Shown piece after piece: positions 1-9,815 of a stretch of 64,000 nucleotides of DNA. The DNA comes from Prevotella pectinovora. Lineage in GTDB: Bacteria; Bacteroidota; Bacteroidia; Bacteroidales; Bacteroidaceae. The position numbers and the translations under genes were made by a program. The notes beneath the pieces were generated by a model. The model searched no databases, was not told where the DNA came from, and worked only from the letters and a program-made list of their open reading frames with translations. Position 1 is the first letter of the stretch. Each line of letters opens with the position of its first letter. The DNA is taken from positions 35,118 through 99,117 of the forward strand of contig NZ_JXQI01000039.1 in NCBI RefSeq assembly GCF_000834015.1. The letters run 5' to 3'.

Positions 1-60
1 TGACTGGAAAATCTCCAATCCGTCTGTCACTACTGTCCTATTTTCAATGGTCTATCTATA

Positions 61-2793
61 TTATAATCCGAACGAATGCTTGCCGCTGCCCACCTTCTTC
101 TTGAATCCGTTGGCGAGCTGTATGGTGGCGTCGCAGCCTACGGGGATTTCTACGGTGATGGTGTCGGCAGAGCAGTATACGGAAACCTTGCCGTAGAGCG
201 TCGTGGTGTGAGCCTTCACGTATGTCAGGTCGCCGGGCAGGGTGGGGGAGATGAGAAGGTGGCGCATGCCATTGGTGCCAGGCATGTTGCGTATGCCGGC
301 AATCTCCTTGAACAGCCATTCGTCAATCTGCCCCATCATGAAGTGGTTCCACGATGATCCCTGGCGAGGGTCCCATTGTTCTGTGAGCGTCGTGGCTCCC
401 TGTTTTATCTGGAAACCATAGCCCGGAGTGTCGTAGTGGTTGAGCATCTTGTATAGCAGTTCGTCCTTGCCGTTGGCAGCCAGTGTCATAAACAGGTATC
501 TGTTGCCCACATCGCCGGTCGTCAACCTGTTGCCGTGCTTCTCAATGTCAGAAATCAGCGACTGTAGCACCGCCGCCTTGTTCTTTCCCGTTATGCCGAG
601 GAAGAGCGGCAGGGCGTTTGATGTCTGGCTGCCGGAACCATAATAGCAGGAGTCAGCCTTATAGAATTCCCGGTTGAATGCTTCCACGGCATAGTCGCGT
701 ATCCTGGAGTATTTCTCCACGTCAGCCTTGTTTCCGGTCATCTTGGCAGCCTTTGTCAGCAGCTGCAGGTCGAGGATATAGTGAGCCGAGGCAACGAGTG
801 GTATCGGTGTGTTATGGCAGAATCCGGCTTTGCCCTCCACCACGTCGTACCAGTCGCCCAGTCCGTGGCTCACGATACCGTCTTTTGCGCGCCCCGTGAG
901 ATAGTCCACATAGCGGCGCATGGCCTCGTAGTTGCGGGTGATGATGGAGTTGTCGCCATACTGCTCATAATACATGAACGGCATTATCAGCAGAGTGCTT
1001 CCCCATTCAGGTGAGTCGTCGAAGAGGTTTCCGAACGACACATATTGCGGTGCCGTGGTAGGCACCATTCCGTCAGTCTTCTGCGTATCCGTGATGTCGC
1101 GTATTATCTTCGGGGTCAGCGTCGTCATGTCGTAGTTGTAGAAGAGACTCGGTCCCACGAGGTGGTCCTGCTCCAGCCATCCCAGTTTTTCGCGGTGCGG
1201 ACAGTCCGTCAGCACACCCTGCATATTGCTCCTTTCGGCACGCTCTATCAGACGGTGGGTCTGTGTGAACAGCGGGTTGGAACATTCGAATTCTGAACCC
1301 TCTTCGGCAGAGTTGTATATGAAGCAACTCTTGAGGTCGGCAATCACCGGCAGGTTGTCAGGATTTGGTTCGCCCTCGAGCACAGCATCCTCCACCTGTA
1401 TGTATCTGAAACCATAATAAGAGAAGTGCGGATGCCATGTCTCTGTGGTGTCGCTGCCGATGGTATATTCGTAGTAATGCTGGCGGCCCGTCTGTCGCTG
1501 GTCGCATACACCCTGCCTGTTCAGATTCTCCGACACGAGCATCGTCACTTTCTGTCCAGGTCTTCCCTTCACTCTGATTTCAGGAAATCCCGCCAGGTTC
1601 TGTCCCATGTCAGCAATGAAGGTGTGAGGAGAGACGCTGCGCTTGGTCTTTGCCGATGCCGGTGCTACGGAGTCTAGAGGCAGATAATGCCACTCCTTGA
1701 TGGCGAAGCGCTCCATAATCTTCACAGGCGGTGCCGTCTGGGGAATGAGTTTTCCGTCCGTTCCCTCCGTCAGCACGGCATCTTTCCATTCCGTGTCGTC
1801 GAAGTGGGCGAGGTCGAACCCACTCTGTGTCAGTCTGGCGTCGAACGATTCTCCGCCGTAGATACTGTTGAAGGTAATGGGGCTGAGGGCATATTTCCAC
1901 GACCCGTCGCTGACAATCGTCTGACTCGTGCCGTCGCTGTAGTTTATCTCCAGTCGCAGTATCATCTGCGGCGCACCGAAGCTGGTCATCAGCTTGCTGT
2001 ATCTGTTGCCACGCTGCACGTTGAAGAATCCGTTGCCGAGCAGAAGGCTTATGGCATTGTGACCTCCAGTGAGCAGTGAAGTCACGTCGTAGGTATTGTA
2101 GTATACGGTCTTGGAGTATTCGCTCCATAGCGGTGCAAATTCGCTGTCGCCCACCTTCTTGCCGTTGATGCGCATCTCGTAGTGGCCCATGCCGCTGACG
2201 TATGCCACGGCATCCGTCACCGTCCTGCCGTCGTTGGAGAATCCCTTCCTCATGATTATGCTCCTTGCCGAAAGAGAGTCTACGGCGTTCCATTTCTCCT
2301 TGAAATAGTCTTTCTTGAATTCCGCGTTAGAGAATCTGCCCTCCGGCAGACGGGCGTCGGCTTTGGTTATGGCGCCAATCCATCTTGGAGAGATACCGCC
2401 GGCAGACAGGTCGGCAGAAGCTGGTACGATGCGTATCTTCTGTCTTGCGCTCCATTCCGAAGGCTTCCCGTCTTTGTCCCATACCCTCACCTGCCATTCG
2501 TATCCGTGTCTGTTTGCCGGCAGGTCAGGTGTGGTGATGTTCTGGCTTTCGGCAGATTTCCTTTTGCCGGAGTCATATACAGTCTTGCCCGTAACGCTCT
2601 CGGTGATGATTATCTGATAGGCTTTCTGACGGTCGTTGACGGCATCTGACGTCATCTTCCAACCGAATCTTACATCGCCCTGGCTGACAGCCAGTTCCCT
2701 CTGATAGTTGCATGATGTTCCGGTTATCGTTATCTTGGCTTCTGCCGAAAGGGCTGCCAATGCCAGAAGTGTTGATATAGTGGTCTTTCTCAT
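61..2793 (-). CDS. Secreted alpha-L-rhamnosidase, GH78
   Basis: A 910-residue protein with an N-terminal signal peptide (about residues 1-19). It would remove terminal alpha-L-rhamnose from pectic or plant glycans in the periplasm or at the cell surface. The order fits GH78: an N-terminal beta-sandwich, then a jelly-roll domain (motif NGKKVGDSEFAPLWSEYSK, about residue 210), then an (alpha/alpha)6 barrel. The family signature DCPHREKLGW sits near residue 530. The C-terminal block TLTEQWD followed by SWNHFMMGQIDEWL holds the usual general-base Glu. Length is normal for the family. It starts 14 nt after the stop of the DUF5703-like gene, so the two are surely co-transcribed. Substrate linkage cannot be read from sequence. 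Confidence 0.93.
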   Translation of the reverse strand: MRKTTISTLLALAALSAEAKITITGTSCNYQRELAVSQGDVRFGWKMTSDAVNDRQKAYQIIITESVTGKTVYDSGKRKSAESQNITTPDLPANRHGYEWQVRVWDKDGKPSEWSARQKIRIVPASADLSAGGISPRWIGAITKADARLPEGRFSNAEFKKDYFKEKWNAVDSLSARSIIMRKGFSNDGRTVTDAVAYVSGMGHYEMRINGKKVGDSEFAPLWSEYSKTVYYNTYDVTSLLTGGHNAISLLLGNGFFNVQRGNRYSKLMTSFGAPQMILRLEINYSDGTSQTIVSDGSWKYALSPITFNSIYGGESFDARLTQSGFDLAHFDDTEWKDAVLTEGTDGKLIPQTAPPVKIMERFAIKEWHYLPLDSVAPASAKTKRSVSPHTFIADMGQNLAGFPEIRVKGRPGQKVTMLVSENLNRQGVCDQRQTGRQHYYEYTIGSDTTETWHPHFSYYGFRYIQVEDAVLEGEPNPDNLPVIADLKSCFIYNSAEEGSEFECSNPLFTQTHRLIERAERSNMQGVLTDCPHREKLGWLEQDHLVGPSLFYNYDMTTLTPKIIRDITDTQKTDGMVPTTAPQYVSFGNLFDDSPEWGSTLLIMPFMYYEQYGDNSIITRNYEAMRRYVDYLTGRAKDGIVSHGLGDWYDVVEGKAGFCHNTPIPLVASAHYILDLQLLTKAAKMTGNKADVEKYSRIRDYAVEAFNREFYKADSCYYGSGSQTSNALPLFLGITGKNKAAVLQSLISDIEKHGNRLTTGDVGNRYLFMTLAANGKDELLYKMLNHYDTPGYGFQIKQGATTLTEQWDPRQGSSWNHFMMGQIDEWLFKEIAGIRNMPGTNGMRHLLISPTLPGDLTYVKAHTTTLYGKVSVYCSADTITVEIPVGCDATIQLANGFKKKVGSGKHSFGL

Positions 2794-2807
2794 TTACCTT
2801 GGATTAT

Positions 2808-5024
2808 TCAATCTTTCCATACTTTTTTGTTCTCAATCTTCCCGTTTCTGATTTCAGCCTCTACGGTGCGTCCACCAGTGGCTTTCAGTCTGAATCTGGC
2901 GTTTATGTCTCGTGGCCATGCCGGGAAGAACAGCAGTTCGCCGTCCGGCTTCTCCTGTAGCAGCATTTCCTGCAGACCAATCATCGATGCTCCGCCCTTG
3001 TTGCAGTCGGGAGCCCAGTCGTAGCCGGGATCCCAGAAGGCAGGAAAACGGTAAGGTCCGTCGGCGAGCTTCTCACTGTTCAGGCGCATCGCCTCGTCAG
3101 TCAGTCCCAGACAGGCAGCCCAGATATTGTCCTGTTTCCATCCCTTGGTGGCTCTCATTTCCACAGCGTGAGGATCTTTCATATATGTGTTACGGCCGAT
3201 ATTCAGATTGTCTCTGCCCATGCAGTATATCCTCCATGGAAATACGGGATATAGCTGAGGTGTCTCAATGTTCTGTATCCTTGCCCATACTATAGCCGGG
3301 GCGATGCAGGTGTCGCCGCTGATGGTGTGTAGCGGTATTTCGGGAATGCGTTTCATTATGCCGTTGAGGCTGTCGCCATTGTATTCAGTCCATTGTCGGG
3401 CGACTGTCTGCAGGGCGGCCACGACGCTCGACGGGTTGTATGCCATCTTGTAGGTCTCGCAGCCCGAAGATGGGTATAACATCAGTTTGCCGTCGCCAGT
3501 GAGAGGTTTCACCCCGAGCTTCTTGGCAATATACTGGTAGTGCTCGTCGAAGAAAGTGAGTGTCTGTCGTATTATTGGTTCATATTTCGTGATGTCCATG
3601 CCGCTGTATTCATGCGCCAGCATTATCATCGAGCAGAACTCCAATGCCGTGTCCCACTGGTATTCTAGCCATGCGTTGCGCTCCATTCCCGGGTCGTCGC
3701 CGGGTTTGTGTTTGCCGTATTCTGTGGGGTTGGGCAGTCCGCAGTTCTCTATCTGTTCGGCGAACGAAGCTCCGTCGTGTCCCCAATAGAAACGGGTGCG
3801 TCGTGTGGCGTTTGGCAGCATCCGCAGATATGTGTCAAACTGTGCCGCCATCATGTCCGTGTCGCCGCTCTTGAGCATGGGCCAGTATACGAGGCGTTGG
3901 TTCTGTGCCGTCATGGTGCCTCCGCCCCATTTGCGGAAGTCGGGAGTGAAGGGGCATTTCGGATCAGCGAAGACGGGGTCGAAGGTGAATAGCGAACCGT
4001 TGAATTTCGTGGGATATTCGCTGTAGGCATTGCAGCCCAGCATGTAGCGGAAGAGTTCGTAGTTGCGAGCCATGCGTGCAGCTTCGCCTTCGGCAATGAT
4101 ATGGCTGCGCTGCCAGAACTGGTGCCACCACTTTGCGCTCTGTGTCTTTGATTTCGTTGCCGACAGGGGCTTGACTGTCATATCTCCGGTATAAAGGTCG
4201 ATGCTGACGGTGGCTTGTCTGATATCTGTGGCGGTATAGTTCCATGCCTTGAAATCTGTGGAGGCATAGGTGCCGGTAGACGTGCCGGTGAACTTGAAGC
4301 CGGGCATCGTGATGTTTCCGCCGAATTTCAGTCCGCCGATAGGATTATATAGTTCATCCTTTATTTCCGACAGTCCTTCCCTCTCCACGGTATAGTCGAA
4401 TACGGTGTTGTTGCGGTTTGTGTGCCAGAAGTCCAGAGTATTATAGCCGGCTTTTATGGAGTCGGCAAAGGTGGTGCAGTCTTTCGGTATGTTCCATTTG
4501 TATGATCCCTGCTGGCATTCCGCCTTGGTGACCAGTCTGTCTTTGTATCTCCACGACTCATAGCTAAGTGTGGCGTTTCGCTTTTGTGCGGAAATGATTT
4601 CCACGAACACTTTCGGCTGATACACATCCGCCCAGATTCTTATCTTTGTACCGTTGCCTTTGATATATATGGCGCCGTCGTCGAGCGATAGCCTTTGTTC
4701 GAAACTGTTGCCGCTGAACGGCTGTCCGTCGATTTTCAAGCGGAAGCGACCTGCTTTGAGCAGGGTGTTGTTTTCGTCGAGCATCCCGCTCTTCGAAAGA
4801 TAGAACAGCACATCACCGTTCTCCACCCACACGTTCATCCCCACATCGTGTCCGCCGCAAGGCATCGACCCTGCGGAGTTCTCGCTCTGTGAGGTCCACA
4901 CATAGTCCTGGGGCTTGTAGTCTGTCTTTGTCTTGTTTGCAGCATTGCCCTGTGCGGTGGAAATCAGAGCGCAAAGCATCGCAATCGCCGCTGCCAATCT
5001 CTTTTTCGATATGATGATCATCAT
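2808..5024 (-). CDS. Secreted DUF5703-like protein, probable GH95-related enzyme
   Basis: A 738-residue protein with a signal peptide ending near residue 26. The N-terminal beta-sandwich (SMPCGGHDVGMNVWVENGD, then FYLSKSGMLDENNTLLKAG) is typical of secreted Bacteroidota proteins carrying DUF5703. The C-terminal half is helical and resembles the (alpha/alpha)6 barrels of GH95-like enzymes, with an acidic motif WGHDGASFAEQIENCGLPN. I infer a glycosidase acting with the adjacent GH78 rhamnosidase, 14 nt downstream; no activity is established from sequence. It follows the transporter gene by 95 nt on the same strand. Confidence 0.7.
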   Translation of the reverse strand: MMIIISKKRLAAAIAMLCALISTAQGNAANKTKTDYKPQDYVWTSQSENSAGSMPCGGHDVGMNVWVENGDVLFYLSKSGMLDENNTLLKAGRFRLKIDGQPFSGNSFEQRLSLDDGAIYIKGNGTKIRIWADVYQPKVFVEIISAQKRNATLSYESWRYKDRLVTKAECQQGSYKWNIPKDCTTFADSIKAGYNTLDFWHTNRNNTVFDYTVEREGLSEIKDELYNPIGGLKFGGNITMPGFKFTGTSTGTYASTDFKAWNYTATDIRQATVSIDLYTGDMTVKPLSATKSKTQSAKWWHQFWQRSHIIAEGEAARMARNYELFRYMLGCNAYSEYPTKFNGSLFTFDPVFADPKCPFTPDFRKWGGGTMTAQNQRLVYWPMLKSGDTDMMAAQFDTYLRMLPNATRRTRFYWGHDGASFAEQIENCGLPNPTEYGKHKPGDDPGMERNAWLEYQWDTALEFCSMIMLAHEYSGMDITKYEPIIRQTLTFFDEHYQYIAKKLGVKPLTGDGKLMLYPSSGCETYKMAYNPSSVVAALQTVARQWTEYNGDSLNGIMKRIPEIPLHTISGDTCIAPAIVWARIQNIETPQLYPVFPWRIYCMGRDNLNIGRNTYMKDPHAVEMRATKGWKQDNIWAACLGLTDEAMRLNSEKLADGPYRFPAFWDPGYDWAPDCNKGGASMIGLQEMLLQEKPDGELLFFPAWPRDINARFRLKATGGRTVEAEIRNGKIENKKVWKD

Positions 5025-5119
5025 TAGAGTAGTTTCCTCGTTTTAGTTATATAATGAGGACGCGTGACATAGGCTTTTGTAATGTATAGCTTTACAACAG
5101 CTTGCGGTCTTTTGGTTTC

Positions 5120-6076
5120 TTATCTCTCGTTTCTGCCATATACCCGTGCCATTATCGCTCCGCTGATATTGTGCCATACGCTGAATACGGCGCCTGGGAT
5201 AGTGGCGAGAGGGTAGGCGGCGAAATGGAGGGTGGCGAGAGAACTGGCGAGACCGGAGTTCTGCATACCCACCTCTATGGAGATGGCTACACACTTCTTG
5301 TGCTCCAGTCGGAGCAGTCTGCCGATGCCGTAGCCCAAGGTCAGTCCGCAGATGTTGTGGAGCATCACTACGAGCATCACGAGAAGTCCGCAGGTGAGCA
5401 GTTTCCCGGCGTTGTGTGCAACGATGATACCAACGAGCAACACTATTGTCAACGACGAGAATGCCGGCAGGTAAGCCACCGCCCGCCTTGTAAACTCTGG
5501 CATATAACGTTGTATCATGAAGCCCACAAGTATGGGCAGGATGACAACCTGTAGAATGGAGAAAAACATGCTCACGGCATCCACATGAACGAAGGTGCCG
5601 GCAAGAAGCCATGTTATTATCGGAGTGAGGAAAGGGGCGAGCACGGTAGACGTCGCCGTCATTCCAACAGACAGGGCGAGGTCGCCTTTCGCCAGATATG
5701 TTATCACGTTAGATGCCGTGCCGCCGGGACAGCAGCCGACGAGGATCACCCCCAGCGCCAAGTCCTCAGGCATTTGGAACAGACGAGTGAGGAGCCATGC
5801 CGTTATCGGCATGATGGTGAACTGAGCCAGACATCCGATGATGACATCCTTAGGTCGGCTGAACACAATCCTGAAGTCGGTAGGGTTCAGCGTCAGTCCC
5901 ATGCCGAACATCACCACCCCCAACAGCGGATTTATCCATATCGTGTCGATGCTGCCGAGCGGGGTTGGGAAAACAACCGAGAGCACTCCGATGGCGAGTA
6001 CTATCAGTCCCATATTCTTTGCGATGAAGTCGCAAATGCGTTTCGTCATTGTTGTATGTGTATTTAAGTTTGTCAT
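5120..6076 (-). CDS. BASS-family sodium symporter (bile acid:sodium symporter-like)
   Basis: A 318-residue integral membrane protein with about nine or ten hydrophobic segments. Family motifs are visible: GCCPGGTASNVITYLAKGD (about residue 110) and GMQNSGLASSLA near the end, matching the two sodium-binding crossover motifs of BASS transporters. It imports an organic anion with Na+. Bacterial members carry bile acids, pantoate or 2-keto acids, and which applies here is unknown. It is first in a same-strand run with the DUF5703-like protein and GH78 rhamnosidase, which hints at a carbohydrate-derived or conjugated substrate. An internal Met at 6049 is an alternative start; 6076 is preceded by GGAAA at suitable spacing. 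Confidence 0.88.
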   Translation of the reverse strand: MTNLNTHTTMTKRICDFIAKNMGLIVLAIGVLSVVFPTPLGSIDTIWINPLLGVVMFGMGLTLNPTDFRIVFSRPKDVIIGCLAQFTIMPITAWLLTRLFQMPEDLALGVILVGCCPGGTASNVITYLAKGDLALSVGMTATSTVLAPFLTPIITWLLAGTFVHVDAVSMFFSILQVVILPILVGFMIQRYMPEFTRRAVAYLPAFSSLTIVLLVGIIVAHNAGKLLTCGLLVMLVVMLHNICGLTLGYGIGRLLRLEHKKCVAISIEVGMQNSGLASSLATLHFAAYPLATIPGAVFSVWHNISGAIMARVYGRNER

Positions 6077-6090
6077 GTCTGTTTCCTTGA

Positions 6091-6302
6091 ACCCAAAACG
6101 GTCATTAGACCGTTCAACCCAAAACGGTCATTAGGCCGTTCAATGTAATATTTTATAACTGCTTGCAGTCTTTTGCTTTTTATAAGGCGTCTTTTGCTTG
6201 TTTTTAATGAGTAATAGCTCGCTATTACTCATTAAAAGCCAAACAAAATCCATCCTTCTAAAAAATCAAAATCCAAGCAAGCCCTAATGACCGATTTGGG
6301 TT
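6091..6302. repeat. Dispersed intergenic repeat, full-length copy 1
   Basis: A noncoding unit bounded by ACCCAAAACGGTCATTAG at the left (duplicated, at 6091 and 6118) and CCTAATGACCGATTTGGGTT at the right, so its ends are inverted repeats. At the centre is a perfect 17-bp palindrome, TTTTAATGAGTAATAGC (6202-6218) against 6221-6237, with a 2-nt loop. A partial extra end follows to about 6354. It fills most of the gap between the transporter and the protease. Related copies lie at 17769, 20529, 41142 and 41423, with degenerate ones at 15888 and 53754. Confidence 0.85.
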
Positions 6303-6397
6303 CAATGGTAGTATTTTATAACTGCTTGCAGTCCCTGATGACTGATTTGAGTTGAAATTCAGGAGCAGTACCCGTCGACAGATTTGCGGCAAAAGGA

Positions 6398-6432
6398 AAT
6401 AGGAGGAAAACCATTTCTTTTTTCCTCCTATT
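6398..6432 (-). terminator. Rho-independent terminator of the tricorn-like protease gene
   Basis: A perfect 13-bp stem, AATAGGAGGAAAA against TTTTCCTCCTATT, with a 9-nt loop, 54 nt beyond the protease stop codon. The minus-strand trailer is T-rich. Confidence 0.75.
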
Positions 6433-6486
6433 CTAATGATTAACCCCTATTTTTATCACGGCCTGATTGCCGTTGGGGATATAGTC

Positions 6487-9400
6487 TTATTTCTTTTCGC
6501 CGATCTGCTTCATCATTTCCTCTATGGCTGCTTTCAGCTGTCGGTCATTGCCGTTGAGGAAATCCTCCGGTGTGTTATATACGGTGATGTCAGGGTTCAG
6601 CTGAGTGTTCTCTGCATATTTTCCGTCGAGAGTCATACATCCCACCTGCGGAATTCCGAATACCATGGTGTTGTCGATCATCGTCTCCCACCATACGGCA
6701 GTCATTGTGCCTGCCACTGGAGTACCGATGAGCTTGCCGATGCCGAGAGTCTTGTATACCATAGGGAATCCGTGACCGTTGCTGTAGTCGTCTTCGCAGA
6801 TGAGCACACACGAAGGTTTTGTCCACTTGTTGAACGGGTCGCGGCCGATATAGTTGCCTCGTGGCATGAAATTCTGGTATTCCTTGCCGTTGAGCAGAGT
6901 ACACAGGTCGTCGTGCAGCCATCCTCCACCATTGTGACGGTCGTCAACGATGACAGCCTCACGGTTGCGGTTCTTGTCGCTCAGGAGCTCGCGGTATACG
7001 GTGCGGAAGCTCTCGCTGTTCATCGCTCTTACGTGTACGTAGGCGAGGCGACCACCCGACAGGCTGTCTACCAGCTGGCGGTTGCGGTCAACCCAACGCT
7101 TGTAGAGCAGGTCGTCAACGGCGTTCATCGACATTCCCTTTGTCGTTACATCGAATGAGCGTCCGCTCTTCGGGCGTATTGTCAGGCGTACTGGTTTGCC
7201 GATTTTGCCGTCGAGTAGCGGGAAGTAGTCCATGCCGGCCTTGATTTCCGTGCCGTCAATCTTCTCTATGATGCATCCGGACTTCACGTCAGTCTGCTTG
7301 CAGGCTATTTCGCTGCCCTTTATCACTTCGGCAATCTTCAGTCCGTCGCCGGTGTAGTCCTCGTCGAAGAAGAGACCGAGACTTGCAGTCTGCAATGAAG
7401 CCCATGAGCCGGAGTATCTTGCACCGGTATGCGAGGCGTTCAGCTCACCGAGCATTTCGCTCAGCATCTCCTGGAAGTCGTGATTGTTGTTGATATAAGG
7501 CAGGAAGCGTTCGTAAGTCTTGCGGTAGCCCTCCCAGTCAACTCCATGAATGTTCTTGTCATAGAACTTGTCTTTCACCTGTCGCCAAACGTGGTCGAAC
7601 ATATATGCGCGCTCCTTGTATGGCTGGTAGTTGAACTGAGCCTCAAACTCTATGTTCTTCACGGCTTTGCTCTGTGGCGTCACCTTCTTGATGCCTCCGT
7701 CGGCAGCGAGATAGATTTCCTTATAAGACTTGTCGAACATCATTTCTCCATTGCCCACGTTCTTTATCAGCAGCTCCGTGTTTCCGGTCATCAGGTCGCG
7801 GTGCCATAGGTCCATGCCTTTCTCAAACGCCACATTGTAGTAGATGTTCTCGCCATCCTTGTCGAGCAGGATGTCGCCGAGGAACGAAGGAGTGACGGTG
7901 AGTCGTACGATGCGGTCACGACAGTTTTCGAGGTCGAATTTCAGAGGCTCCATTTCCTTTGCCTCCGGTTTCTCCATTTCCTTCTTTTCCTTTTCTTCCT
8001 TCTTCTCCTCTTTCTTCTTCTCCTTTTCGGTCATGTTTTCCTTTGCCAGCGCACGCTCTTCCTTATTCATGCGGTAGCGTTCGTAGGCTTCAAGGTCGAA
8101 GAACATGAGATAGGCATCGTATTCTGCGCCCCAGCTGCCATGGCTGCGGTAGCCGGCACGGTCGCTGCAGAACAGCATCGCCTTTCCGTCGAGCACCCAT
8201 TTGGCATTGCTTTCGTTGTATCCGCTCTCGGTGAGGTTGTGAATCTCGCCGTTGCCGGAAGCATTTACCAAAGCGATGTCTGAATTGTTCCATCCGCCCA
8301 CACCGATGTATGAAGAGAGCAGCCATTTGCTGTCGGGGCTCCATGTGAAGTCGATGTCGCCGTCGCTGTAAGAATAAACGAACTTGCCGTCCATCGCCGT
8401 CTTCACATTCTTGCCTTTGGCATCCATGACGCGCAGGGTTCCACGGTTTTCCCAGAAGGCAATCTGCTTGCCGTCGGGACTGAATTTAGGTTGGAATGAA
8501 GTCTGGTCGGATTGTGTCAGACGTTCTTCCACGAGTTCAGTAGCGTAAGCGAACTGCTTCTCATCCTTGTTCTTCATTGTAGTGGCATAGATCTGCCACA
8601 CACCATTGCGCTCCGAATCATAGATGATGGTGCGGCCGTCGGGCGAGAAGTCGATGTAGCGTTCCTGCTCAGGAGTGTTCGTAATCTGCTTTGTGGTGCG
8701 GTATTCTATAGATGTCACATAAACGTCGCCATGCATGACGAAACCGATTTCCTTTCCGTTTGGCGACAGTTTGATGTTGTATGCTCCAGAGTTTCTGATT
8801 TGGCGTATAAGTTCCTTCCCCTCGGTGTCGGCGGCAATCCTGATGGCAGTCTTTTGTGGCTGTCCGCCGTTGCGCACGGTATAAATCTCACCGTCGTAGC
8901 CATAACACAAAGTGCCGTCGGTGGCTGCCGAAAGGAATCGCACTGGGTTCTTCTCATGATTGGTTATCTGTGTCTCCTTGCCGTCGAGAGTGCGGTGGTA
9001 AACATTAAGGGTGCCGCTTTGTTCGCTCAGATAGTAGAACGACTTGCCGTCGGAAGCCCATACCGGGTCGCGGTCTTCACCGTCGAATGTAGTCAGCTTC
9101 CTGAACGAGTCGCCGCTCTTGAGCCATACGTCGCGAGTGATAGGCGAGCGGTGGTGCTTGCGCCATTCGTCCTCATAGCCTTTGCGGTCGATGTAGATCA
9201 CATCTCCAGAGGCGTTGATGTCGAGGGCATCCATGGTGATGTCGGAAAACAGTTTCGGACGTCCGCCATCCATTCCTACAGTGTATACCTGAGGGTAGGA
9301 GCCTGCGAAGATGATAGACTTGGCTGTTGGCATGATAGAAGCCTTGAACATGATGGTATAGTTGTCTTTCCATCTCAGAGGATATTCGCTGCCACTGTTG

Positions 9401-9714
9401 GTAGTGACGCGTTTGGGAATACCGCCGTTGGCATCCATTACCCACACGTCAATGCTTCCTTCTCGATTAGAGGCGAAGGCGATGTGGTTGCCGTCGGGAC
9501 TCCACACTGGGTAGGAGTCGAAAGCCGCATTGGAGGTAATCTGTTTCGCCGTGCCACCGCTTGACGGAACGGTGAAGATATCGCCTTGGTATGAGAAGGC
9601 GATAGTCTTGCCGTCGGGCGAGATTGCCGGGTGGCGCATCCATAGCGGGTTGTCCTGAGCCTGTGCTGCAAGGCCGTAGGCGCCAAGGAGAGTCGCTAAA
9701 ATAAGTTTGTTCAT
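6487..9714 (-). CDS. Tricorn-like S41 protease
   Basis: A 1075-residue exported protein (signal peptide about 1-19) of the tricorn/S41 type. Residues about 25-540 form beta-propeller blades with repeated SPDG motifs (ISPDGKTIAFSY, WSPDGNHIAF). A PDZ-like region precedes the C-terminal protease core. The tricorn catalytic set is visible: His in ASHTGARYSG (about 760), Ser in DDYSNGHGFP (about 977), and Glu in YAENTQLNPD 57 residues later. The residue after the Ser is Asn where Thermoplasma tricorn has Asp. A lysine/glutamate-rich insertion lies at about 546-590. The role is probably degradation of periplasmic peptides. It has its own terminator and appears monocistronic. Confidence 0.92.
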   Translation of the reverse strand: MNKLILATLLGAYGLAAQAQDNPLWMRHPAISPDGKTIAFSYQGDIFTVPSSGGTAKQITSNAAFDSYPVWSPDGNHIAFASNREGSIDVWVMDANGGIPKRVTTNSGSEYPLRWKDNYTIMFKASIMPTAKSIIFAGSYPQVYTVGMDGGRPKLFSDITMDALDINASGDVIYIDRKGYEDEWRKHHRSPITRDVWLKSGDSFRKLTTFDGEDRDPVWASDGKSFYYLSEQSGTLNVYHRTLDGKETQITNHEKNPVRFLSAATDGTLCYGYDGEIYTVRNGGQPQKTAIRIAADTEGKELIRQIRNSGAYNIKLSPNGKEIGFVMHGDVYVTSIEYRTTKQITNTPEQERYIDFSPDGRTIIYDSERNGVWQIYATTMKNKDEKQFAYATELVEERLTQSDQTSFQPKFSPDGKQIAFWENRGTLRVMDAKGKNVKTAMDGKFVYSYSDGDIDFTWSPDSKWLLSSYIGVGGWNNSDIALVNASGNGEIHNLTESGYNESNAKWVLDGKAMLFCSDRAGYRSHGSWGAEYDAYLMFFDLEAYERYRMNKEERALAKENMTEKEKKKEEKKEEKEKKEMEKPEAKEMEPLKFDLENCRDRIVRLTVTPSFLGDILLDKDGENIYYNVAFEKGMDLWHRDLMTGNTELLIKNVGNGEMMFDKSYKEIYLAADGGIKKVTPQSKAVKNIEFEAQFNYQPYKERAYMFDHVWRQVKDKFYDKNIHGVDWEGYRKTYERFLPYINNNHDFQEMLSEMLGELNASHTGARYSGSWASLQTASLGLFFDEDYTGDGLKIAEVIKGSEIACKQTDVKSGCIIEKIDGTEIKAGMDYFPLLDGKIGKPVRLTIRPKSGRSFDVTTKGMSMNAVDDLLYKRWVDRNRQLVDSLSGGRLAYVHVRAMNSESFRTVYRELLSDKNRNREAVIVDDRHNGGGWLHDDLCTLLNGKEYQNFMPRGNYIGRDPFNKWTKPSCVLICEDDYSNGHGFPMVYKTLGIGKLIGTPVAGTMTAVWWETMIDNTMVFGIPQVGCMTLDGKYAENTQLNPDITVYNTPEDFLNGNDRQLKAAIEEMMKQIGEKK

Positions 9715-9754
9715 GGTTGTATTGATTTAGTTAATATGGATAATTCATGAAAAA

Positions 9755-9788
9755 ATCCCAGCCGAAGTCGTTTGTGCTTGGCTGGGAT
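9755..9788 (-). terminator. Rho-independent terminator of the DUF349 gene
   Basis: Stem ATCCCAGCC / GGCTGGGAT (9 bp) followed on the minus strand by a run of T (9751-9755), 28 nt past the DUF349 stop codon. Confidence 0.9.
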
Positions 9789-9815
9789 GTTTTATTTAGC
9801 TTGTATTCTTCTCTT

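Noticed and set aside
8512..9564. Plus-strand reading frame of 350 codons opposite the tricorn-like protease
   Set aside because: Antisense shadow of conserved propeller repeats; no recognisable domain.
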